Shown here in pieces: positions 33,276 to 41,769 of a stretch of DNA of 46,690 bases. The notes under the pieces were generated by a model. It saw only the letters and a list, made by a program, of their open reading frames with translations, made no database searches and was not told where the DNA came from. This stretch comes from Planctomicrobium piriforme (GTDB taxonomy: Bacteria > Planctomycetota > Planctomycetia > Pirellulales > UBA1268). How positions within the stretch are numbered: position 1 is the stretch's first letter; each line of letters starts with the position of its first letter. A program made the position numbers and the translations under genes. Location of the stretch: contig CAMBUD010000012.1 of NCBI GenBank assembly GCA_945871035.1, positions 1 to 46,690 on the forward strand, in the 5' to 3' direction.

Positions 33276-34631
33276 ATGCAACCCTTCTCCCCCGTTCTGC
33301 TCGAAGCTGTCGGCCTACCCACTGGCCACACGCTTGCCAGTTACAAGTCTCGCGGTGGCTATGCCCCGCTGGAAGCTATCCTCGGCGGAAAAAAACCGGC
33401 TGATGTGGTCGACATGGTGAAGGCTTCAGGCCTGCGCGGTCGCGGGGGTGCCGGTTTTTCTACCGGTCTCAAGTGGACGTTTCTACCAAAGGATCACCCC
33501 GGGCCGATCTACCTCTGCATCAACGCCGATGAAAGTGAGCCGGGCACGTTCAACAATCGGATCCTGATGGAGGATGATCCCCATCAGGTCATCGAGGGGA
33601 CGATTCTCTCGGCATTCGCCACGCGAGCCAGCACGGCCTACATCTACCTGCGCTATGAATATCCGCACAGCTGGGATCGTCTCCAGACAGCAATTGACGA
33701 GGCCTATACCGCCGGTTATCTGGGGAAGAATCTCAAAGGCAGCGGTTTTTCACTCGACATCTATCTGCATCGCGGTGCCGCGGCGTACATCTGCGGCGAG
33801 GAGACAGGACTGATCGAAAGCCTTGAGGGAAAACGCGCGTGGCCGCGCATCAAGCCGCCGTTTCCCGCCGTTGAGGGCCTCTTTAAAAAACCGACCGTCG
33901 TCAACAACATCGAAACAATGGCCTGTGTTGCGCAGATTGCCCGGCGTGGAGTCGATTGGTTTCGCTCAATCGGCGTGCCTGCCGATCCAAACAATCCACG
34001 CGACCCGGGCAGCTACGGACCCAAGCTCTACTGTCTGTCTGGCCACGTTGAAAAACCCGGTTGCTACGAAGCACCGCTGGGCATCACCGCGAGGCAGTTG
34101 ATCGATGGCCCCGGTGGCGGTGTCTGGAAAGGTCGCAAGGCAAAGGCGGCGATTCCCGGCGGCATCTCCATGGGCCTGCTCACCGAGGCCGAACTCGACA
34201 CCCCGTTGGACTTTTCCGGGCCGGGCAAGGCGGGCTGCCTAGGCCTCGGCACGGCTGCTGTGGTTGTGATCGATGAAACGGTGAGCATCGTCGATTTTCT
34301 GCACAATTCCTGTCGCTTTTTTGCGCACGAGTCCTGCGGGCAGTGCACGCCCTGCCGCGAGGGCACAAGTTGGTCGCTCCAGATGCTGGAGCGGATCAAA
34401 GCGGGCAAGGGACGGCTCAGGGATCTCGACTTACTACTCGAGATCGGCACCTCGATGGGCATGATGCCCGGCTCCACGATCTGCGGGCTGGCGGATGGAG
34501 CTGCCTGGCCGATTAAAAATGCCATTCAGAAGTTTCGCGGTGAGTTTGAAGATTACATCCGGCAGACAAACCCCACCGGCTGGATGGTCACAGAGCCGGT
34601 ATCGAGATTAGCTATCGTTGCAACGCACTAA
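33276..34631 (+). CDS. nuoF: NADH-quinone oxidoreductase subunit F
   Basis: A 451-residue NADH- and FMN-binding subunit. FMN/NADH loop GRGGAGFSTGLKW at 55-67, then YLCINADESEPGTFNNR, and the 4Fe-4S (N3) ligands Cys354, Cys357, Cys360 (ESCGQCTPCREGT) plus Cys near 403 (STICGLADG). Begins 7 bases after nuoE. Confidence 0.97.
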   Translation: MQPFSPVLLEAVGLPTGHTLASYKSRGGYAPLEAILGGKKPADVVDMVKASGLRGRGGAGFSTGLKWTFLPKDHPGPIYLCINADESEPGTFNNRILMEDDPHQVIEGTILSAFATRASTAYIYLRYEYPHSWDRLQTAIDEAYTAGYLGKNLKGSGFSLDIYLHRGAAAYICGEETGLIESLEGKRAWPRIKPPFPAVEGLFKKPTVVNNIETMACVAQIARRGVDWFRSIGVPADPNNPRDPGSYGPKLYCLSGHVEKPGCYEAPLGITARQLIDGPGGGVWKGRKAKAAIPGGISMGLLTEAELDTPLDFSGPGKAGCLGLGTAAVVVIDETVSIVDFLHNSCRFFAHESCGQCTPCREGTSWSLQMLERIKAGKGRLRDLDLLLEIGTSMGMMPGSTICGLADGAAWPIKNAIQKFRGEFEDYIRQTNPTGWMVTEPVSRLAIVATH

Positions 34632-34674
34632 TCGCTGCGCAGAGAATAAAAACCCTTGTTTACAGTAAGGCCCC

Positions 34675-36324
34675 ATGCCCACAGTTATCGTTGACGGAAA
34701 AGATATCGAGATCGGTGCCGAGGAGCGGCTCAACTGCATCGAGGCGGCGCGTCGAGCCGGCGCAGAAATTCCCCACTACTGCTGGCATCCCGGTCTCTCG
34801 GTCGTGGCAAGTTGTCGGATGTGCCTCATCGAAACCGGTGCACGTGATGCTGCCACGGGCAAGATTTCAATGGTGCCTAAGTTAGTGCCTGCCTGTCAGA
34901 CGCCAGCCAAGGATGGCACGGTGATTATCACCGCCAGCGCGCTGGTGAAGGAAAGCCGGGCACGCGTCGAAGAGGCGTTGCTGATTGATCACCCGATCGA
35001 TTGTCCCATCTGCGACAAAGCTGGTGAGTGCTTGCTGCAGGATTATCACTTTGAGCACGGCCAAGCTGAGCGTCGTGCCGATTTGCATCCATTCACGAGC
35101 CGCCGCCGCGATGTCGGCCCCACCGTCACGCTCTTCGTCGACCGCTGCGTGATGTGCACGCGCTGCGTGCGATTTGCCCGCGAGGTTTCTGGCACGAGTG
35201 AGTTGATGGTGATCAATCGTGGTGCGAAAGAGGAAATCGACGTTTTTCCAGGCTATCCGCTCGACAATAAACTTTCTGGAAACGTTGTGGATCTCTGTCC
35301 CGTGGGAGCGCTGGGGGATAAAGATTTCCTCTACCAGCAGCGCGTTTGGTTTTTGAAAAGCGAGCCCAATGTTTGCGGCGGCTGCGCAAGCGGTTGTTCC
35401 ATCACCACTGAGCACAATCAAGACTCTGTCTATCGGCTGAAGCCCCGGGAGAATCCGCATGTCAATAAGTGGTGGATCTGCGACGAGGGTCGTTACGGCT
35501 GGCACCACCTCCACGATCAAACGCGTTTGCTGGCCGCTGCTCACCGCACACCAGCCAGCGCCAGCCAGGCGGCAGTTGGATTTCAAGCCGTGGAGTGGGC
35601 CGACGTCGTCACTGGACTGCGCAGGGATCTTAAAGTGGCCAAACGCTTAGCTGTGGCCGTGTCGCCGCTGCTGACCGTCGAGGAGGCGTGGATGCTGTGT
35701 GCTGTTGCGCGGTCGATCGATCCGCAGGCGTATCTGGCTGTTGGCTTCATCCCGCGCTCAGAGAGCGACGAAACGTATCCCGGTGGCTTTACGATCCGGG
35801 CTGAAAAGTGCCCCAACCGTCTGGGAGTCGAATCAGTGATTGCACTGTTTGATCCTGCCGTTCACCACTGGGAGGATCTCCTCGAGCACGTGCAGGCAGG
35901 GGGTGCCTCGGCTGCTTGGATCACCGCTGCTTATCCGACTTCGGCTAGCGACAAGCCGTGGATCGACGAGGAAACAGCTGCTGTATTTGCCGGTCTTGAG
36001 TGCCTTGTGGTGCAGGATTTTTTTGAATCGCCGCTCACCAAGCACGCCGTCTGGCGACTGCCCGCTGCCGGTTTTGCAGAGCGTGCTGGCACGTGGGTCA
36101 ACGCTGCCCATCGCGCCCAAACTTTTCAACAGGCCATCCGTCCACCGGCGGGCGTCTGGCCGGAGGGGCGGCTCTTGTGGAACATGCTCGGTCGCCGCGG
36201 CCTGTACGACCCGGTGGCGGTGCGGCAACAGATAGCTGAATCCTCCGCCACCTTTGCGGCTCTGGCCGGTGTTCTGCCGGCAACCGGCGTCGATCTCCGC
36301 CTTCACCAACTCGCCACGCCCTAA
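34675..36324 (+). CDS. nuoG: NADH-quinone oxidoreductase subunit G, short form
   Basis: Large Fe-S subunit, here 549 residues against roughly 700-900 in many bacteria. All N-terminal clusters are present: 2Fe-2S Cys36/47/50/74; His106, Cys110/113/119 for N5; Cys158/161/164/208 for N4; and Cys234/237/241/269 fits the extra N7-type site (VCGGCASGCSITT...WICDEGRYGW). The following molybdopterin-oxidoreductase-like part (about 290-549) is shortened, keeping only part of that non-catalytic domain (VVQDFFESPLTKHA and AGTWVNAAHRAQ). No frameshift is seen, so the short form looks genuine. Confidence 0.94.
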   Translation: MPTVIVDGKDIEIGAEERLNCIEAARRAGAEIPHYCWHPGLSVVASCRMCLIETGARDAATGKISMVPKLVPACQTPAKDGTVIITASALVKESRARVEEALLIDHPIDCPICDKAGECLLQDYHFEHGQAERRADLHPFTSRRRDVGPTVTLFVDRCVMCTRCVRFAREVSGTSELMVINRGAKEEIDVFPGYPLDNKLSGNVVDLCPVGALGDKDFLYQQRVWFLKSEPNVCGGCASGCSITTEHNQDSVYRLKPRENPHVNKWWICDEGRYGWHHLHDQTRLLAAAHRTPASASQAAVGFQAVEWADVVTGLRRDLKVAKRLAVAVSPLLTVEEAWMLCAVARSIDPQAYLAVGFIPRSESDETYPGGFTIRAEKCPNRLGVESVIALFDPAVHHWEDLLEHVQAGGASAAWITAAYPTSASDKPWIDEETAAVFAGLECLVVQDFFESPLTKHAVWRLPAAGFAERAGTWVNAAHRAQTFQQAIRPPAGVWPEGRLLWNMLGRRGLYDPVAVRQQIAESSATFAALAGVLPATGVDLRLHQLATP

Positions 36325-36371
36325 ACGCACCCCACTTTCTTACCACGGCCAGATCTTTTATTTTGGTTTCC

Positions 36372-37658
36372 ATGACAACGCTGCTCCCTTCACCAACCAC
36401 GCTAGCGGCTCTTGCCAAGATCGGTTTGCTCGTTGGCGGACTGATGACGGCAGCTGCCTACCTCGTGTTATTGGAACGCTGGATTGCGGCGTGGGTGCAG
36501 GACAGACGCGGCCCCAACCGCGTCGGCATACCACTCACGAAAATCCGGCTTTTCGGCTTGGGTCAACCGCTGGCCGATGGTCTCAAGATCATCCTGAAGG
36601 AAGATTTCACTCCCCAGCACGTTGATAAGGTGCTCTACACCGCAGCGCCGTTGGTGATTCTGGCGGCATCGCTGGCAATCTTTGCGGCGATTCCGTTCGG
36701 AAGTGTGCTGCCGCCGCTCAACATTCCTGGCCTGCCTGATCCGGTGCCGTTTTTGGTGGCACCGGGCCTCGATGTCGGCGTGCTGTGGGTGTTTGCTCTG
36801 TCGAGCATCGCTGTGTATGGCGTGCTCTTGGGCGGCTGGGCGAGCAATAGCAAATATAGTTTTCTGGGCGGCCTGCGGAGCAGCGCCCAACTGCTGGCCT
36901 ATGAGATTCCACTGGGATTAGGACTGCTGGGCGTGGTGCTGGCCGCCGGTTCTCTCAAGCTCGATGCGATCATGAATGCGCAGGCTGAAAGCGGAATCTG
37001 GTATGTGTTTGCGCAGCCGCTGGGATTTCTGGTTTTTATGGTGGCCAGCTTTGCCGAGGCGGCGAGGCTGCCGTTTGACCTGCCAGAGGCCGAACAAGAA
37101 CTCGTTGGCGGCTACCACACGGAGTATTCGGGCATCCGTCTGCTGTTGTTTTTGGTGGCTGAGTTTTTGCACATGATCACGGCGGCATTTTTGATTGTGA
37201 TCCTCTTTTTGGGCGGGTGGCACCTGTGGGGAGTGACGGGCTCTGGACAGGAGGTGACGTGGCTGGGAGCAGCTTTGCGCTGCGGCGTGCTGAGTGCAAA
37301 AATCTTGGCTGTGATTGTATTTTTTATGCTTGTTCGCTGGAGTTGGCCGCGGTTTCGTTTCGACCAACTCATGAATCTGGCTTGGAAGGTTATGCTGCCC
37401 TTGGGCATTGCGAATCTTGTTGTGGTCGCAACTGTTGAGGAGTTTCGCCCGCAACTACTGGCAAGCCTCGGCGCTGGCTGGGCTCAGGGAGCCGCGCTCG
37501 CTGCGCCGTGGGCGGTTTTTTTCATCGGCTGGATCGGCGCTGGCCTGCTCACGCCTTCCGGCACCGACAATCGACCAATTCTCACCCGCAGCCCACTGGA
37601 TGCTGAACACGGACTGCTCACAAACACTTCACGCGATTGGGAAAAGGCTGTGCGATGA
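36372..37658 (+). CDS. nuoH: NADH-quinone oxidoreductase subunit H
   Basis: A 428-residue membrane subunit that contacts the quinone chamber. Multiple membrane helices; conserved loops VQDRRGPNRVGIP, LKEDFTPQHVDKVLY, AELRLP-like AEAARLPFDLPEAEQELVGG and YHTEYSGIR. The ATG at 36372 is preferred over a TTG 9 bases earlier. It shares ATGA with nuoI. Confidence 0.96.
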   Translation: MTTLLPSPTTLAALAKIGLLVGGLMTAAAYLVLLERWIAAWVQDRRGPNRVGIPLTKIRLFGLGQPLADGLKIILKEDFTPQHVDKVLYTAAPLVILAASLAIFAAIPFGSVLPPLNIPGLPDPVPFLVAPGLDVGVLWVFALSSIAVYGVLLGGWASNSKYSFLGGLRSSAQLLAYEIPLGLGLLGVVLAAGSLKLDAIMNAQAESGIWYVFAQPLGFLVFMVASFAEAARLPFDLPEAEQELVGGYHTEYSGIRLLLFLVAEFLHMITAAFLIVILFLGGWHLWGVTGSGQEVTWLGAALRCGVLSAKILAVIVFFMLVRWSWPRFRFDQLMNLAWKVMLPLGIANLVVVATVEEFRPQLLASLGAGWAQGAALAAPWAVFFIGWIGAGLLTPSGTDNRPILTRSPLDAEHGLLTNTSRDWEKAVR

Positions 37659-38200
37659 AACCAACCGATCCAGCTATCACTTGGCTTGAGCCAAAGCCTC
37701 TCGGGCTCACCGAGCGGCTCTATCTGCCACTTTTTCTGCAGGGTCTCACCACCACCGTGCGGCATTTGGTTAGCCCCAAGGTGACAGTCAATTTTCCGGA
37801 ACAGCGGCCGGTCGTGGGCAATCCACTGATCTATCGCGGCGTGCATCGCCTCAACCGGGACGATGCCGGACGCGTGAAATGTGTAGCCTGTTTTCTCTGC
37901 GCCACCGCCTGCCCCGCGCACTGCATCGACATCGTGGCCACGGAAAGCCCTTGGCCGGATCGGGAAAAATATCCGGAGAGCTTTGTGATCGATGAGTTGC
38001 GTTGCATCTTCTGCGGTATGTGCGAGGAAGCCTGCCCTGTTGATGCAATCGAACTGACGAGCTTGCTGGATCTCACCGGAAAAAGCCGCGAGGAGATGAT
38101 CTTCGACAAGGAAAAATTACTCAGCGTTTATGACATGACAAAAATGACTGAGCCGATGCAGTCGGCCGAGCTGGAAAGAATCTCGGAGGGCCCGCTGTGA
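37655..38200 (+). CDS. nuoI: NADH-quinone oxidoreductase subunit I
   Basis: A 181-residue ferredoxin-like subunit carrying two 4Fe-4S clusters (N6a, N6b). Ligands: Cys76-x2-Cys79-x2-Cys82-x3-Cys86 (CVACFLCATACPAHC) and Cys117-x2-Cys120-x2-Cys123-x3-Cys127 (CIFCGMCEEACP). The start ATG overlaps the nuoH stop by 4 bases; its end overlaps the GTG start of nuoJ by 4 bases. Confidence 0.97.
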   Translation: MKPTDPAITWLEPKPLGLTERLYLPLFLQGLTTTVRHLVSPKVTVNFPEQRPVVGNPLIYRGVHRLNRDDAGRVKCVACFLCATACPAHCIDIVATESPWPDREKYPESFVIDELRCIFCGMCEEACPVDAIELTSLLDLTGKSREEMIFDKEKLLSVYDMTKMTEPMQSAELERISEGPL

Positions 38201-39027
38201 ATCCTGTTGGACTGCCTCCTGTGTCTTCTGGTCTTCTCGTGGCTGGTGCTGTTACAGCGGCGGCAGTCAGCCTGTGGCTGCTTCTGCCGCGCGGCAGTGA
38301 TCGCCACCAGTCGCGCTCTTTTTATCTCACCCAGCGCTGCGGAATGCTGTTGGGAGTTGTGGCGCTGGCTGGCCTAGCGACGGCCGGCAGAAGGCTGGGC
38401 AGCCTTGGTGAGGACGCCGTATTTCTCACGGTGTCGATCGTGGCAGTTGTGTCCGGTGCCGCTACGATCGTGTCGCGATCGCCGGTCTATTCGGCTATCT
38501 GGTTTGCGTTGTCTCTGGCGGGCGTAGCGGGCGTGCTCTTGGTGCTCGGTGCTCAGTTTTTGGGAGTGGCCACCATTGTGGTCTATGCCGGCGCAATCCT
38601 GGTGATGTTTCTCTTTGTGCTCATGTTGGCTCAACCGTCTGGCCTAGCGCCCTACGACCGGGTTTCCAGCGAACCGCTGCTGTCGGCCGTGGCGGGGGCT
38701 GTCTTGCTGGGACTGCTGACACTCTCCATCGGCAGGCTTTCGTCCGGCACGCTCCCGAGCCGCGCTGGCGCAGTTGAAACGCTGGCAACAACTGCCCCGG
38801 CCGCTCTTGATCCGCTGGAGGACAATCATGTGGCCCGCCTCGGGGCCGAACTCTTCGGCCGCCACCTCGTTGCGGTCGAAGCGGCGGGAGTGCTGCTGTT
38901 GGTGGCGCTCATCGGCTCGATTGCAATCGTCTCGCGCGGAGAACTTGACGCCGTTGCCGACCGGCACAGCACAGCGTCTCACGCTCCCACCAGTCACGCT
39001 CCGACTCGTCCCGAGGGCATTGCCTGA
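38197..39027 (+). CDS. nuoJ: NADH-quinone oxidoreductase subunit J
   Basis: A 276-residue membrane subunit, longer than the ~165-200 common in the family. Core motif FLGVATIVVYAGAILVMFLFVLML, around 125-150, is intact. A soluble loop with GTLPSRAGAVETLATTAPAALDP separates the fourth and last helices, and there is a His/Thr/Ser-rich tail (STASHAPTSHAPTRPEG). The GTG start (GTGA with nuoI stop) follows GGAGGG. Ends in a 1-base overlap with nuoK. Confidence 0.92.
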   Translation: MNPVGLPPVSSGLLVAGAVTAAAVSLWLLLPRGSDRHQSRSFYLTQRCGMLLGVVALAGLATAGRRLGSLGEDAVFLTVSIVAVVSGAATIVSRSPVYSAIWFALSLAGVAGVLLVLGAQFLGVATIVVYAGAILVMFLFVLMLAQPSGLAPYDRVSSEPLLSAVAGAVLLGLLTLSIGRLSSGTLPSRAGAVETLATTAPAALDPLEDNHVARLGAELFGRHLVAVEAAGVLLLVALIGSIAIVSRGELDAVADRHSTASHAPTSHAPTRPEGIA

Positions 39028-39470
39028 TGGCTGGCCTGCCGCTCTTACAAAATTCGCTTTTGGTCGGAGCACTTCTCTTTGTCCTTGGGCTGGTGGGCAT
39101 GCTCACTAGGCGGAATCTGATCGTGCTCTTTTTGTCGGCAGAGTTGATGCTGCAAGGCATTTCCATCAGCCTCGTTGCCTGGAGCCGATTTCATGGCGAT
39201 TGGGGCGGGCAAGTGTTTGTGATTTTTGTGCTCACCGTTGCCGCCTGCGAAGCGGCCGTGGCACTCGTCTTTGTGCTGCAGGCCTTTGCCCGCACCGGCC
39301 GGCTTGATGCGGCTGCTTGGCAATCGCTGCGCGAGTCGAATCTTCCGCGAGTGGTCGATCATGAACTGCCTGCCATCGATGACCTGCCCGCCGATTGGCC
39401 CAAGCTCAGCCCGGCGGGCGTGCAGCCTGTTACCGACGAAAATAGTGCCCTGCAACGCGACCACGTGTAG
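39027..39470 (+). CDS. nuoK: NADH-quinone oxidoreductase subunit K with C-terminal extension
   Basis: A 147-residue three-helix membrane subunit; the usual length is about 100. Core seen: LVGMLTRRNLIVLFLSAELMLQGISI with the buried Glu of helix 2, then VFVIFVLTVAACEAAVALVFVL with the second Glu. After helix 3 there is an extra ~45-residue soluble tail (ARTGRLDAAAW... to ALQRDHV). 42 bases before nuoL. Confidence 0.93.
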   Translation: MAGLPLLQNSLLVGALLFVLGLVGMLTRRNLIVLFLSAELMLQGISISLVAWSRFHGDWGGQVFVIFVLTVAACEAAVALVFVLQAFARTGRLDAAAWQSLRESNLPRVVDHELPAIDDLPADWPKLSPAGVQPVTDENSALQRDHV

Positions 39471-39512
39471 ATCCAACTGTTCTTGAGTCCGTTTTTGACT
39501 GCGTAAATCCCA

Positions 39513-41741
39513 ATGCAAAACATCTCCCCTGCCACGCTGCTTGTGCTCGTGCCGCTGTTGCCGCTGGTGGGAGCACTCCTCACCTTGCTGCTCGGGAAAA
39601 TACTGCGTTCCCGTGCCCACATGCCGGCCATCACGGGAATCGCGGCGGCGGCGGCGGTGTCGCTAGTGCTGCTGGCCTCCACATCGATGCAGGTTGGTGC
39701 AGGCCCATCCAGCGGTGAGCATGCCGAACCGGTGCGTCCCGTTGAAATGATCACAACGCTCTGGCAGTGGGCAACCGTCGACAAAGCCTATACGCCCGAC
39801 GCCGGTAGTGCGGCGGCAATTCCCGGCACGCCCATTGGTGAGCTTACCACCGAGATGCGACCTTTTTCGATCCCCGTAGTGCTGCGACTGGATCCACTGA
39901 CTGCCATCATGCTGGCGATCATTACCTGCGTCGGTCTGCTGGTGGCTATCTACTCGGTCGGCTATCTGCACGACGATCCCGGCTACACGCGCTTCTTCAC
40001 GCTCTTTGCGATGTTTGTCTTCTCGATGTCGATGCTTGTGGCGGCTAGTAACTTCCTGATTGTCTACGTTTTCTGGGAAGCAGTCGGGGCTTGCAGCTAT
40101 CTGCTGATTGGGTTCTGGTTTCAAAAGCCCGAGGCGGCACGCGCCGCGAAGAAAGCGTTTCTGGTCAACCGCATCGGTGACTTTGGTCTAGCGATTGCCG
40201 TCTTTCTGCTCTGGATGACCTACGGCACTCTCGACTTCCACGACACGCTCTCCGCTAACGGCACGATTCTGCCCGGCATTCTCGGCCAGACGCGATTGGC
40301 CGACCCCGCCGGTATGATTGGGGGCGCGGTGGGGACGGCAATTTGCCTGTTGTTGCTGCTGGCGGCGTGCGGTAAAAGTGCGCAGATGCCGCTGCACGTT
40401 TGGCTTCCGGATGCTATGGAAGGCCCCACGCCCGCCAGCGCACTGATTCATGCTGCCACGATGGTCACTGCCGGCATTTATCTAGTGGCGCGTTGTGCAC
40501 CGCTGTTTATCGCCTCCCCTGGTGCGCTCGTGATGGTTTCGATCGTGGGGGCAACAACGGCGCTCGTGGCGGCGCTTGTGGCCACGGTGCAATACGACCT
40601 CAAACGCGTGCTGGCCTATTCCACAATCAGCCAACTCGGTTACATGTTTGCCAGCCTCGGCACCGGTACCATGCTCGGATTCACTGCGGCCATCTTTCAC
40701 CTGCTAACCCATGCCTGCTTCAAGGCGCTTTTATTTCTCGGCGCCGGTAGCGTGATGCATGCAATGGGAGGCGTGATCGACATGCGACGTTACGGAGGCC
40801 TGCGACGCTTGATGCCGATCACGGCCGCCACTTTTCTCTGCGGCGCGTGTGCGCTGGCCGGTGTCGCACCCTTCGCCGGCTTTTTTAGCAAGGACGAGAT
40901 TCTGGCCACTCTCCACTCCAAGGCCTGGCCCAACACTCACGGACAGCAGCAGTCGCCAGCAACCGGACACGCCCACCTGCACCTCAGCAGCTTTTCATCT
41001 GATGCCGTAGCCGATGATCTCACGGCAGATGCTCTGATCGGCCTCGATGCGCTGAATTGCCCTGATGTCTGGAGAATCCTCTTTTTCATGGCGCTGATCA
41101 CGGCTGGGCTGACCGCCTTTTATACGTTTCGCGCTGTTTTCATGACCTTCACCGGCCCAACGCGGGTGCCGGCAGAGGCCGGACACCACGCCCATGAATC
41201 ACCGCTGGTGATGACGCTACCGCTGATGATTCTGGCTACCGCTTCGCTTGTTTTAGGCTGGTTGCTATTCAGCACGCACTGGCTGTCGCATTTTCTTTCG
41301 GCCACGCCGTCCTTTGCCTTGCCGGCTTTTGGGCAAACGGCCAACGCTCCTGTCTTTCATCTTGATCTGGCCATTCAAGGCACGCTTGCCGCGGCGGTCG
41401 GCATCGTTGTGGCGGCCATTGGTCACTTGGGTCGCCGCAGTGATGGCCCGCAGATGGAACGATTTCTCGGACCGCTTGGAGCCCTCTTCGCCAATCAGTT
41501 TTTCTTCGATCAGATCTATAATGTTCTGGTGGTGCGACCCCTAGAACTTTTGGCCATGCTGGCTGGGATCATCGATCGTTTCCTCGTCGATGGTCTCGTC
41601 GATTTCATCGCCTCCTTGCCGCTGGGCATCGGATCGGTTGTCCGGCGGTTGCAGTCGGGGGTTCTGCAGCGATACGCGCTGGCCGGGGTGATGGGCGTGC
41701 TCTTGATCGTGTTTGTGCTGGCCTGGCAACTTCGTAGCTAA
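39513..41741 (+). CDS. nuoL: NADH-quinone oxidoreductase subunit L
   Basis: A 742-residue antiporter-like proton-pumping subunit with the long lateral helix at its end. Seen: FFTLFAMFVFSMSMLVAASNFLIVYVFWEAVGACSYLLIGFW, then QMPLHVWLPDAMEGPTPASALIHAATMVTAGIYL, and YSTISQLGYMFASLGTG. Loop near 470-520 is unusually His- and Ser-rich (SPATGHAHLHLSSFSSD). Ends 28 bases before the nuoM ATG. Confidence 0.96.
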   Translation: MQNISPATLLVLVPLLPLVGALLTLLLGKILRSRAHMPAITGIAAAAAVSLVLLASTSMQVGAGPSSGEHAEPVRPVEMITTLWQWATVDKAYTPDAGSAAAIPGTPIGELTTEMRPFSIPVVLRLDPLTAIMLAIITCVGLLVAIYSVGYLHDDPGYTRFFTLFAMFVFSMSMLVAASNFLIVYVFWEAVGACSYLLIGFWFQKPEAARAAKKAFLVNRIGDFGLAIAVFLLWMTYGTLDFHDTLSANGTILPGILGQTRLADPAGMIGGAVGTAICLLLLLAACGKSAQMPLHVWLPDAMEGPTPASALIHAATMVTAGIYLVARCAPLFIASPGALVMVSIVGATTALVAALVATVQYDLKRVLAYSTISQLGYMFASLGTGTMLGFTAAIFHLLTHACFKALLFLGAGSVMHAMGGVIDMRRYGGLRRLMPITAATFLCGACALAGVAPFAGFFSKDEILATLHSKAWPNTHGQQQSPATGHAHLHLSSFSSDAVADDLTADALIGLDALNCPDVWRILFFMALITAGLTAFYTFRAVFMTFTGPTRVPAEAGHHAHESPLVMTLPLMILATASLVLGWLLFSTHWLSHFLSATPSFALPAFGQTANAPVFHLDLAIQGTLAAAVGIVVAAIGHLGRRSDGPQMERFLGPLGALFANQFFFDQIYNVLVVRPLELLAMLAGIIDRFLVDGLVDFIASLPLGIGSVVRRLQSGVLQRYALAGVMGVLLIVFVLAWQLRS

Positions 41742-41769
41742 ATTACTTCTTCTGGAATCGCTGCACGTT

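Noticed and set aside
36918..37454. 178-residue minus-strand frame within nuoH
   Set aside because: Shadow of a membrane-protein gene in high-GC DNA; Gln/His/Lys-rich random look.
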